From Glebionis coronaria (Eukaryota; Streptophyta; Magnoliopsida; Asterales; Asteraceae), in NCBI GenBank assembly GCA_025667525.1, contig CM046878.1, forward strand, positions 575,960,868 through 576,024,867: a stretch of 64,000 nt of DNA, written 5' to 3'. Under the pieces are notes generated by a model. That model was not told where the DNA came from, searched no databases, and saw nothing but the letters and a program-made list of their open reading frames with translations. Below, in pieces: positions 20,953 to 31,472 of this stretch. Each line of letters begins with the position of its first letter. Positions within the stretch are counted from its first letter, which is position 1. Made by a program: the position numbers and the translations under genes.

Positions 20953-21745
20953 TTGAAAGTTTATGGACTTAAAATTGATAGACGTGAGATAGGATCAAAC
21001 TCGGGATTACGGGATTGCACACATTACGTAAAGGGTTAATTTATTTATTAAATATATTTATTATATTTATTAAATCAAACCAAAGCTTAACTAACGATCG
21101 TTAATAATTAAAAGTTAAGTATAAACGACCGTTATGGAATTAAATAGAAGCTAAAAGAAGGAAAACGGAAAAGTTCTGGAAGCCCTTTTTGGGCTTTGTG
21201 AACTGTCGGCCAAGAGGGACAAAAGGGGAAGAAAAATATTTTCTTTCCTAATTAGTTTATGACTTGGAGGAAAATTTTTTTAAAGGCCTATATAAACAAA
21301 CCCTTAGCCTTCATAAATTACAACTCTCTCCCTCTTTCTCTTGCTCTAGTCGCCGGCCAAACACCCTCAATTTAGGGTTTTGGTTTTCGATTTTACTATT
21401 TAATTTATCTAGTCCTAGCCCCTCTCTAGGGTTGTTGGGTAGATATTCCATAAGCGTGGAAGCTCGGTTTGTTCGTGCTAGAATCACGGTTAGCTCGCTG
21501 TATTACGTGTGTACAAGAACGTGATATAGTCTTAGTTTAGACTATATCTTGGTGGTGTTCGCGGTAAACCCTAATTGGTGATTGTTCCGTTATCTTATGG
21601 ATCGTTGCTAGGATAAAGGTATGTAACCCTAATTCGATTAATTATAATCGTGTTATTGATTATGACTTGTTAATTCGCTTCCGCTATATGTGCTTTGATT
21701 TTGTTTAGGGTTTTAAATAATTGTTATGAACCATATAAACCTACA
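20953..21745 (+). repeat. 5' LTR of element A
   Basis: 793 bp, TGAAAGTTTATGG to CCTACA. It contains a TATA box at 21289-21296 and a strong splice-donor-like AAAG/GTATGT at 21618/21619. The word AAACCCTAA, a plant telo-box, occurs in the region between them. Confidence 0.95.
21289..21296 (+). promoter_or_regulatory. TATA box in 5' LTR of element A
   Basis: TATATAAA preceded by GGCC, about 340 bp into the LTR. The same TATATAAAC sequence is at 28394, 39265 and 46203 in the other three LTRs of the family, which supports it as the transcription signal. Confidence 0.75.
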
Positions 21746-21746
21746 C

Positions 21747-21758
21747 TGGTATCAGAGA
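21747..21758 (+). other. Primer binding site of element A
   Basis: TGGTATCAGAGA, one base after the LTR end, is complementary to initiator tRNA-Met with one mismatch at its end. It lies inside the proposed leader intron. Confidence 0.88.
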
Positions 21759-22369
21759 GGCGTTTTAACATGTTATAGTTATCGAGATATAATGTTTTTT
21801 TAAATAATATTGATTTGTGTTAAAAATTATATGTTGTTTTTTAGGTTTTATAAAAATTAGGGTTTTTGCTTTTATTATTTTTTAAAAATCGGCAATGCCG
21901 AATTTTTTATAAAAAAAAATAAAAATTTTGTAAACCCTAAAATTACATGGTAATTATTTTTAGATGTTTGCATGAATTAATTGTTATGTCATGTGTGGTT
22001 ACGATCCGTAGTATTTAAATTGTTAAGAGAATGTGGGAAATCCGTAATGAACGTGCATGTTTTTTTTACGGATCATATAATTTTGTATGCTATTTGCTTT
22101 ATTTGATTCAAAGTTCTAAAATTAAGGAAGACTTTTTATGTTTATAAAAATCCTAGATTTGATGTTCTTTGAATAAATTGTTATGCATTTGGCTATTTGA
22201 TTTAGTTTTATTTTACTACATGTTTTCATGCGTTTTTTTATATTGTATGTTGTAAACAAATGTAATTTTTTCCAAGAAAAATAATATTGACTAAATCTTA
22301 TCAAATTTAATGAATTATTTTGAGGTCTAAATTACATATGATTTGTGTTGATTAGAATTGCAATAACAA

Positions 22370-22500
22370 CTTAACGGCCTACTCAATTTTGACAAACTAT
22401 AAAGTGGGTATAACGCACCCTTGGTCATGTACCCGGTTAAGGAAGGAGGTGTTATGCTTCAGCGCTGACCAAATTCTCGGCTCGCCTGTGCGTCAAAATT
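22370..22500 (+). other. Conserved leader block with potential stem, element A
   Basis: This part of the leader is clearly more conserved between elements A and B (40290-40425) than its surroundings. ATAACGCACC at 22410 can pair with GGTGTTAT at 22448, and B keeps the pairing (ATAACACACC with GGTGTTAT). A role in RNA packaging or dimerisation is conceivable but not shown. Confidence 0.4.
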
Positions 22501-23261
22501 GGAATTACCTACGGTTGTTATTCGTATAATTCTTTAAGGTTGATTTAACTGCATTAATTCACATCCGAAACATAATGAATAAGGTTATTGCTTTGTGCTT
22601 TAGCTGAGTTCTTGAAAAAGTATGATGTGAATTTAGTTGTGGGTAAAATCTTTAATTGGTTTAACCAATACCTCAACTTGCAAATATATGATGAAATTTT
22701 AGTCTCACCAAAAGTTTACTAAACGTTTTTATTAAACTTATGTTATGGAGATGTATGCATGCTTCTCCATACATGATTTTAACACCAAAATCTATACCCT
22801 AAAATTTTAGTCATATGCCATCTAATTGACGAACACTTGAAGTCACAATTATCTTCATATGAGACTCGGGGCGGTGTTGTGATGGAAAGAAAACATTCAT
22901 AAGAAAGAGAATTTGCAATGAATGTTTTGCGTTCTTTAGATTAGTCGACTTAATTAAGTTACTCAGTAAGAACTAGAAACTTAAGGCGTAAAGTAGGGAT
23001 GAAACATGTTTACAATGCAAATGATTTTGGCAATGTAAACCCCTAACATATCTAGAAATTACAAATTTGTTTGTCAATTATTGTTCGACAAGTTACTGTG
23101 TTGAATACATTTGTCACTAGCAAATCAACTGATGTGATGAGTCTATGTCAATATGGATTCTAGTTTCAAGGAAAATACTATGGTTTTTTATTACCGGGGT
23201 AATTTTATTTTCTTGAATTGTATTTTCAAAAATACTAATGTTTGAACTTATTTCTGTAGAA

Positions 23262-24319
23262 ATGGCTCAACCCGAAAACAATCTGACAATAAGTTCGGCG
23301 TTCAAAGCTTTCTTTGAACGTCCTGAACTTACTGGCCCTAACTTTAATTATTGGTATCGCTCACTAAGAATTGTTCTGAGAGCAGCGGGTACTATTGATA
23401 TCTTGACTACTCCTTTTCTGGAGGATCTTGCTGAGGGAGCATCTAATGCGCAAAGGCTTGAACACGCTGCTAATGTTAAGAAGCACCATGAGGTGGCTGC
23501 TGTAATGTTAGGGAGAATGGCTTCATCACTTCAAAGGAAGTATGAGCTATTTTCACCTCAGCGGATGCTTGATGAACTCAAGGTTGTGTATGAAACGCCG
23601 CAAGCTATAGAGATCTATGATTTGGTTGATGCTCTACATAGCTGCAAGCAAGCTCCTGGAAAGTCTGTAAGTGCCCATTATATGGAGATGAGGGGTTATA
23701 TGTAACAGCTCATCGCACTAGGACAACCCTATGATCATAATATGGCTATCAACTTGATCAATAGGTCCCTTAATATGGACTTCAATGATTTCGTTCGTAA
23801 CTATAATATGCATTGCACGGGGAAGACAATTAATGATCTGCATGCAATGCTCATTGACTTTGAAAAGGGGTTAAAAGATAAGGCATCCACTTCTACTCCT
23901 CAAGTACTTTATGTGTGCAAAAGGGAAGAGTGAATAAGCCAAAACCGCAAGTGAACAAGAAGCAGAAAGGAAAAGGCAAGGTTGATAAGAGCAAACAAGT
24001 TGCGACTCCATCAAAACAGAAGCAAAACTTTGTCAAGAATAATCAATCTCAGAAAGATGAGACTTGTCACCATTGCAAAATGACTGGACACTGGAAGAGG
24101 AATTGCTCTCTCTACCTCCATGAGTTGCAAGAACATAAGAAGAAGGCTGAGTTAGGCGCTGCAGCACCTTCAGGTAACTTATTTATGATAGAGTTATTTA
24201 ATCTTACATACAAATCAAACTCCTGGGTATATGATACAGGATGTGGTATTAACATTTGCAATACCCTGCAGGGATTTGAGTTGAAGAGGAAGCTTACCTA
24301 TGGGGAACAATTTCTGTAA
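23262..24319 (+). pseudogene. gag: Gag and protease start, element A
   Basis: The start chosen is ATG 23262 (MAQPENNLTI), in good context just after the proposed splice acceptor; an in-frame Met at 23238 lies in the intron. Gag runs to an in-frame TAA at 23703, where element B has a GAA codon, and continues in frame to 23933. An apparent 2-nt insertion then shifts the phase to 23915-24319. That frame has an intact CCHC knuckle (CHHCKMTGHWKRNC) and the protease site WVYDTGCGINIC with D-T-G intact. A TAA replaces a sense codon at 24317. Confidence 0.88.
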
Positions 24320-24454
24320 GTGGGCAATGGCGCACAAGCAGCGGTTGAAGCTATAGGAATATTTAATCTAGTTTTACCTTCGGGTTAAGTACTGATTTTA
24401 AATAATTGTCATTATGCACCTTCAATTGTTAGGGGTGTTATTTCCTTTTCTTGT

Positions 24455-25762
24455 ATGTTAGATCTTGGATTTATTCACACTATTGATAATAATAGAATTT
24501 CTGTTTTCAAAGATGGTTTATTCTATTTTGATGCAATTTCTGTGAATGGTGATTTTGAAATTAACATGCATAATAATAATTCCAAGAGGAAAAATAATTA
24601 TGTTTTTAGCATGAATAAGAAGAGAAAGTTAGACAAGAACTCTTCTTATCTTTGGCATTGTAGACTTGCCCATATTGGGAAGACTCGTATACAAAAGCTT
24701 CAACGTGATGGTCTTTTAGAAAATATCAATGATGAATCATTTGATAAATCTTGTATCTCTTGAAATATGACCAAGAAACCTTTTAATAGCAATATTGAAA
24801 GAGCTACTGAACTACTTGGTTTGATACATACGGATGTCTGTGGACCACTTAGACATGTGTCAAGGAAAGGTGCTAGCTACTTCTTAACGTTTACGGATGA
24901 TTATAGCCGTTATGGTTATGTTTATTTACTTAAGCATAAACATGAGGTATTTGAAACATTCAAAATGTTTAAAGTAGAAGTAGAGTTCCAACTAGGAAAG
25001 AAGATTAAAGCTCTTCGTTCTGATCGAGGTGGTGAATATTTAAGTCAAGAGTTTAAAGATTATTTAAGTGAGAATGGAATTGTTCAGAAACTTACTTATC
25101 CATATACTCCACAACAAAATGGTGTATCTGAAAGGAGAAATCGTACATTATTGGATATGGTGTGATCTATGTTTAATCTTACAACTTTACCATTATCCTT
25201 TTGGGATTATGCTCTTAAATCTGCTGTTTGTATTCTGAATATGGTTCCCACAAAGAAGGTTGATAAGACACCATATGAACTATGGCATGGAAAGAAGCCA
25301 TATTTGTCTTATTTGAAAATTTAGGGTTGTGAGGCGTATGTAAAACGTGACTCTAGAGATAAACTCCAACAACGCTCAGTAAAATGTATCTTTGTAGGTT
25401 ACCCTAAGGAAACTATGGGTTACTACTTTTATTATCCGACCGAGAACAAAGTAGTTGTGGCTCGGTATAGAGACTTCCTTGAAAGTGATCTTGTAAGTCA
25501 AGAATTCAGTGGGAGAAATTATGATCTTGAAGAAATTCAAGAAGATACATTGCCTTTTGAAAATACTAGCGAAGAAATTCTTGTAGAACCAGAAAGTCTG
25601 GGAGCTCCACCGGAATTAATTCCTCCACGTAGGTATAAAAGAACCGTACGTGCACCAAGCAAACTATGTCTTTACATAGAGGATGATGAGGAGGAAGTAG
25701 GGGATCTTGGTGAACCTGCTATCGATCCGCAATGCTTGATCCAGAAAAGTCAAAATGGATAG
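24455..25762 (+). pseudogene. GAG-pre-integrase and integrase, element A
   Basis: One frame runs through in-frame stops at 24761, 25163 and 25321. It contains WHCRLAHIGKTRIQKL (pre-integrase), first Asp (HTDVCGP), second Asp (LRSDRGGEY) and Glu (QQNGVSERRNR), with 35 residues between the last two, so the DDE triad is preserved. The zinc region has lost a Cys of the CESC pair seen in element B. After the core come the FVGYPKE motif and an acidic linker ending at 25762, where 4 bases present in B are missing, shifting the phase before RT. Confidence 0.9.
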
Positions 25763-26589
25763 TTGCGATGAATGAGAAATTGAAATCCATGGAAATCAAC
25801 GATGTTTGGATTCTTGTAGACGCGCCTAAAAATGCTAAAGTAGTGAAAAATAGGTGAATCTTCAAGAAGAAAACCGACCTGGATGGTGAAATACAATCCA
25901 ATAAAGCACGTTTAGTAGTTAAAGGTTTTACTCAAACTTTTGGCATAGACTATGAGGAGACATTTTCTCCTGTAGCAGACTTACGAGCTATTAGGATTAT
26001 AGCAGCATACTATGACTATGAGATATGGCAAATGGATGTTGAAACTGCCTTCTTGAACGGTCGCTTAGATGAAGACATCTATATGCAACAACCGGAAGGG
26101 TACGTTGATCCTAAATATCCAAAGCGCGTATGCAAACTTCAAAGATCTATTTATGATTTGAAACAAGCATCAAGTCAATGGAATAAGCGATTTGATGAAG
26201 GAATCAAAAAGTTCGGATTTATTCAAAATCGTGATGAGCCATGTGTATATCGCAAAGCTAGTGGGAGTAATATAGTGTTCCTAATTTTATTTGTCGATGA
26301 CATATTAATCATGGGAAGTAACATTCCAAGACTTAAGGAAGTTAAGGATTATCTTGGTAAATGTTTTTCTATGAAGGATTTGGGAGATGCTGCATATATT
26401 CTGGGAATTAAAATCTATCGAGATAGGAGTAGACAGTTAATTGGTCTTAGTCAAGATGCTTATATAGATAAGATATTGAAGAAGTATAACATGCATAACT
26501 CTAAGAAAGGTTTTCAACTGATGGAGGTTATGCATGAACACCCGAAGAGGTGGCTTACATGCGAAAGGTACCTTATGCTTCGGCTGTAG
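25763..26589 (+). pseudogene. Reverse transcriptase, element A
   Basis: The RVT_2 domain is recognisable from PEKSKW through IFKKKTDLDGE to the open piece 26032-26589. Landmarks are QMDVETAFLNGRL, KQASSQWNKRF and the catalytic LFVDDILIMGS. Phe replaces Tyr of YVDD; both aspartates remain. A TGA at about 25855 and a deletion near 26540 that removes about 20 codons present in B break the frame. The end of the ORF is out of phase. Confidence 0.9.
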
Positions 26590-26645
26590 GATCTATTTTG
26601 TATGATGTAAGATGCACAAGGCCTGATGTGGCGTTTGCTTAGAAC

Positions 26646-27263
26646 TTGGTCAGTAGATACCAACAGAATCCAAGAAAGTTCCACTGGACTACTGTAAAGC
26701 ATATTCTAAAGTATTTGAGGAGTACGAAAGATATGTTTATGGTATTTGAGGGTAAACCAGACACAGAATTGAATGTAACAAGATTATGTGATGCGTCCTG
26801 GCAATGTGATAAAGACGATACGAAGTCTTAGACGGGTTACGTGTTTGTCATCAATGGAGGAGCAATTGACTAAAAGAGCAGTAAGCAGAAAACCATTGCT
26901 ATGCATGCAACTCAATCGGAGTACATGGCCGCTTCAGAAGCTGCAATGGAAGCTGTTTAGATTAGAAAGTTTATTGGAGATCTTGGGGTGATGCCTTCAA
27001 TTAAAAAACCTATTGATATATATTGCAAGAATTCTGCGGCAATAATATTCGCCAATGACTCTGGAGTTATGAAAGGCGCCAGACACTATAAACGTAGATA
27101 TCACTACGTTCGAGAACAAGTGGAAGCTCGAGAAATAAAATTAATAAAAGTTCACACAGATGATAACGTAGCTGATCCTTTTACTAAGGCTTTATCTAGG
27201 CCAAAGGTAGTTAAGCATGCCAAGGCTATTGGGCTGCAACTAGCTAGCGAATTCATGCAATAA
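26646..27263 (+). pseudogene. Connection and RNase H, element A
   Basis: The sequence is split over three frames (26646-26831, 26788-26991, 26988-27263) by stops at 26829 and 26958 and an indel. The last part has IYCKNSAAIIFAND, with Lys where most RNase H domains have the catalytic Asp of YCDNSA (element B keeps it), then HYVREQVEAREIKL and VADPFTKALSRP, the normal C-terminus of this family. Confidence 0.85.
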
Positions 27264-28058
27264 ATATGTTGATTAGTATTTTGGATAAAGGATGTAAGAC
27301 ATTATTGAACTGATGAAATAAAGATTGGATTTCGTTTATTTTTCTGTTATTTGATTTTGTATCCTATTTTACATGTTTTGATCCATGAGCATTATGATGT
27401 TTCTAAATATCCGTTGTCGATTAATGCTATGGGATTATTATTAAACTAAGACAATTCAAAATAGTGACAGAGTATACTTGAAAGTATATTGGTCAACTTT
27501 GGATGATATTTGATGGATCAAATATTGGACTTATCCCAACTATATGATTTTACTTTATGGATCTTTGTCATTAAGTAAATCATAAACAGTTATCCTTAGA
27601 CCTGAGATACCAGAAAACTGCATTGAATGTAGTGCATTTCTGTAAGGTAACCTAACGCTAAACGTAACTGGTAGCTATAAGGGTTATTTTCAGAAGTGTT
27701 GCAAAGTTCATGTGTTTTGCTTGTAGTCAAAATGGAATTTATTTCCTTCAAATTATTTTGAAGTATAAATACAGCTGGGCCCCTCGGGGAGTAGTAAGAT
27801 GTTTGTGTGGCCACACCCAAATGTGTTTTGGTAATCTTGCTATATCCGTAAACGAGAAACAGAATAGTTAATGAAGGAATGACTGAGATCCATATCCTAT
27901 TAACGTTATATTTGAAATGAAAGGATAATAATAATGATGCCGTATCATTAAAAGGTTTTGTCCAGGAGACCTTACTCGAGTTGTACTAGTGACATTGCTA
28001 GTGTAACTAGACGCTAGTCAATGTAATCACGATATTCGAATTTTGTCCAAGTGGGAGC
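27264..28058 (+). other. 3' untranslated region and polypurine tract, element A
   Basis: About 795 bp without coding signal, alignable with 45084-45874 of element B over its whole length. It ends in the purine-rich AAGTGGGAGC directly before the LTR, the expected plus-strand primer. Conservation between copies shows it belongs to the element. Confidence 0.75.
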
Positions 28059-28852
28059 TGAAAGTTTATGGACTTAATATTGGTAGTCGTGAGATAGGAT
28101 CGAACTCGAGATTACGGGATTGCACACATTACGTAAAGGGTTAATTTATTTATTAAATATATTTATTATATTTATTAAATCAAACCAAAGCTTAACTAAC
28201 GATCGTTAATAATTAAAAGTTAAATATAAACGACCGTCATGGAATTAAATAGAAGCTAAAAGAAGGAAAACGAAAAAGTTCCGGAAGCCCTTTGTGGGCT
28301 TTGTGAACCGTCGGCCAAGAGGGACAAAAGGGGAAGAAAAATATTTTCTTTCCTAATTCGTTTATGACATGGAGGAAAAGTTTTTTTAAGGCCTATATAA
28401 ACAAATCCCTAGCTTTCATAAATTACAACTCTCTCCCTCTTTCTCTTGCTCTAGTCGCCGGCCAAACACCCTTCAATTTAGGGTTTTGGTTTTCGATTTT
28501 ACTATTTAATTTATCTAGTCCTAGCCCCTCTATAGGGTTGTTGGGTAGATATTCCATAAGCGTGGAAGCTCGGTTTGTTCGTGCTAGAATCTCGGTTAGC
28601 TCGCTGTATTATGTGTGTACAAGAACGTGATATAGTCTTACTTTAGACTATATCCTGGTGGTGTTCGCGGTAAACCCTCCTTGGTGATTGTTCCGTTATC
28701 TTGTAGATCGTTGTTAGGATAAAGGTATGTAACCCTAATTCGATTAATTATAATCGTGTTATTAATTATGATCTTATTAATTCGCTTCCGCTATATGCGT
28801 TTTTATCTTATTTAGAGTTTTAAATAATTGTTATGAACCATATAATACTACA
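28059..28852 (+). repeat. 3' LTR of element A
   Basis: 794 bp from TGAAAGTTTATGG to ATACTACA, collinear with the 5' LTR. It retains the TATA box (28394-28401) and the donor-like GATAAAGGTATGT near 28720. Confidence 0.95.
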
Positions 28853-30064
28853 TGAATGCGTTTCATAATGAAGATACTAGCTAGCTTGATAGCTAAACCA
28901 CGTTACTTATGAACAGTCGGTCTCGTGTTCGAGCCCTAAGCAAAATGAGTGTCCTTTTTTATCTTTTTAATATCCATGTTACCTACTTCTAGGCTAAATT
29001 TTATTTCATGATTATTATTGGTACATTTCATTTTTTTTTTTGTAATTGCATACGATATGCCGAAATGTGATAACTAAAATGTTTAATATAAATTAAACAA
29101 GGTTTTTAGTCAGACCTTCCGAGTGATTAGCTCCTTACGTTTCTTGACCGGGTCGCACGTTGAAATGCCTCAAACAAAACTAAAAAAAGAAGTGAAATCT
29201 AAGCACGTACGCCGACAATAGGGTTTCAGTTCAGGAAAGTGTAAATGAAACATACACGACCTAGCTTTAACCTAAAGCGTCATCGTTCAAACCGTGTAAA
29301 ACAAAATATAGTTGGTCCAAGTTTTGGAATCGGCTTGGTCCAAAATAACATATTTGTGTCCATTTTTCGCACCCACCATCACCATATTTCTAAACATCCC
29401 ACCACTAACAAGTGTACGGAGTATAATAGACATATGCCACCTTGTTGAAAATAGTTTCATGTGAGTGGAAAAATCAATGAACCTAGTATAACAATCTTAC
29501 AAGTTTCCTACATATATATACGAATATATATAAATGTTCAAAATTACAAAAAACACGAATTCACAAGTTGCCAATAAAACTTAGAAAAATAAGAATAATT
29601 ATGGGAGGTGCAAATAAGCAAATTATGAAGTGGTCAATATGATGGTTTTCTTTATGTGTACGGGAGCATAGGATGTTGAAGGAGTTGCATGTTGCACTGC
29701 TAATATGTATACTTGTTGCTATCGCTCTGGTCTGCCTCCGATGGTTACGCGACGAATGGCCGTGTCTTCCATGGCCACGACTATGATTGCTATGACTCGG
29801 ATGGCCATGCCACAATTGGCTATGAGTCTAGTGGCCCTACCTCCCATTGCTATCACTCCAATGGTCATGAGTGATCATCGATTCGGTTAGCTAATAAAAA
29901 TTATTAAAAACGAACCGATTAGAAAATGAGGTCAATTTCTTTTTATTATTTTAGGATTAATCATATGGTATTCGTCGTCTCATCGGGTGAATACCTTCTC
30001 GTTCGATATAAATTTCCCTTATTACGTAAATGGTCTACCGTTGCTTCCGTGGTCCATATTATTG
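28853..30064. other. Non-coding stretch, no gene recognised
   Basis: AT-rich. A tRNA-like segment is listed separately. Between about 29700 and 29880 a degenerate ATGGCC/ATGACT-type repeat of about 15-18 bp gives repetitive short frames on both strands (His/Gly/Ser-rich on minus, Met/Ala-rich on plus); this looks like a decayed minisatellite rather than a gene. Confidence 0.5.
28879..28935 (+). repeat. Possible tRNA-derived SINE fragment
   Basis: It reads GCTTGATAGCTAAACCA at its left and GTGTTCGAGCCC at its right, the latter a good Pol III B-box match. It begins just right of the element A 3' LTR. Similar sequence is at 19703 and, without the B box, near 20553. No clover-leaf fold could be drawn. 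Confidence 0.3.
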
Positions 30065-30073
30065 AAAGAAATA

Positions 30074-31444
30074 GAGTAAATTACATCGTTCGTCCTTGTG
30101 GTTTACGTTGACCGACATGATTCGTCCTTTGACCAAAAAAATTGCACTATTCGTCCTTAAATGAGAAACGTTATGTAGCGTTCGTCCCTCCCTTTTAACG
30201 ACCCCACTAACTCTTGTTATATTACCACATGTGATATGCATGTGAGGATATTTCGGTCTTTTTACCACTATATTCTCCTTCGATCATCTTCATCAACCTC
30301 ATGACAAAAACATCACCAGCTTCATCCTATTAGTACTAAGATTTCATTTGGTATATCGTCATCATTAATTATTACGAACACATCCCATTCCTAAATCTCA
30401 CCATCATTTACTCTAATCAAGAACATCCATCATTTACTCTAATCAAGAATATACGGAGTAAAAATCTGTACCTCAAAAATACTTGAATGCATCAATATCC
30501 ATATTACTGATTCTCATAAATTCTTGGATGCATCATTTAAAAAATATCTTATATAAGTATAAATTTAAAAATCATCACAAAAAACAACAACCACATCTTA
30601 AAAATATCAAATTAATAATAACAACTACCATCATCATCCTTTCAAATTTACAGTCGTATGTTCTTCGAAGCGGTTGACAGTCATGCGCCGTCACATCCTT
30701 CAGATCTGAGACTTTCACATACTTTCACGCGTTGCAATTCAATAAAAACTCAAGACCATGTGGACTCCATGACCACTACAACGCCGCTGTCATAGATTCT
30801 ACGACCATGACCATGATTGGACTCCACGACCATGATTGGACTCCACGACCATGACTGGAATACACGACCACTGCCGGTTGCCGTGCAAATGAAAACTCAA
30901 TAACGAATTTAAAAAATAAAAATGAAAAAGAATACGAAAATAATTGAAGAATAAAAAAATAAAGAAAAATGAATTGTTAAAATTTTAAAAGAGAGAATTA
31001 CCTATGTTGATTGAGTGCAGCTCTTTTTAATTATAGGAAAAAAAAAGAGTATGATGTAACTAAGCTTTATATTTTTATGGAGAAAAATGTATAATAGTGA
31101 TGAAGACGTAAAAAGAAAAAGGTAAAGTTATTTAAATTGTTGGTTGGTGAGTAATGGTGTTTTGTGCAGTTATGATCTATGGAGAAGAAATAAATAAATG
31201 CTAGGTGGTGGTGGGCACACACATGTTTTTCTTTATTTGGTTGTATTAAAAAAAAATTTAATGGTTGGAAGACGGAAATACCCTCAGGGGATGCAAGCAT
31301 AACACTAGTTAGTGGGCTGTTAAAAGGGAGGGACCAACGCTACATAACGTTTCCTACTTAGGGACGGATGGTGCATTTTTTTTTGTCAAGGGACGAACCG
31401 TGTCGGTCAACGTAAACCACAAGGACGAACGATGTAATTTACTC
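30074..31444. mobile_element. Non-autonomous Mutator-like element with about 150-bp inverted repeats
   Basis: The element starts GAGTAAATTACATCG and ends with its reverse complement CGATGTAATTTACTC. The arms match for about 150 bp with a few differences (left arm to about 30222, right arm from about 31298). It is flanked by a perfect 9-bp direct repeat AAAGAAATA (30065-30073 and 31445-31453), the size typical of Mutator insertions. The interior has no transposase; it includes three short direct repeats of a CGACCATGATTGGACTC-like word near 30790-30860. Mobilisation would need a transposase in trans. Confidence 0.92.
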
Positions 31445-31472
31445 AAAGAAATATGAAAATTTATTTTGATTT

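Larger units (their letters stand above)
21619..23259 (+). other. Probable leader intron of element A
   Basis: The LTR holds GATAAAG followed by GTATGT at 21619, a near-consensus plant 5' splice site. TACTAAT at 23233-23239 is a near-perfect branch site with its A 21 nt before the AG of TTTCTGTAG at 23258-23259. The gag ATG is at 23262, two bases after the acceptor. Removal would join the LTR R/U5 leader to gag and delete the primer site. The 1.6-kb leader has no sizeable ORF. Motifs are seen directly; splicing is inferred. Confidence 0.55.
20953..28852 (+). mobile_element. Ty1/copia retrotransposon, element A
   Basis: A 7.9-kb plus-strand element has LTRs at 20953-21745 and 28059-28852, a primer site, a long leader and gag-pol in copia order. 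The LTRs differ at roughly 40 positions by hand count, about 95 % identity. Five-base flanks are ATAAA at the left and TGAAT at the right, so no target-site duplication is visible. Same family as element B at 38937-46610. Coding frames carry many stops and indels. Confidence 0.95.

Noticed and set aside
21555..21640. Telomere-like AAACCCTAA words in the LTRs
   Set aside because: Only isolated words, not tandem TTTAGGG repeats; these are telo-box motifs common in plant leaders and promoters.
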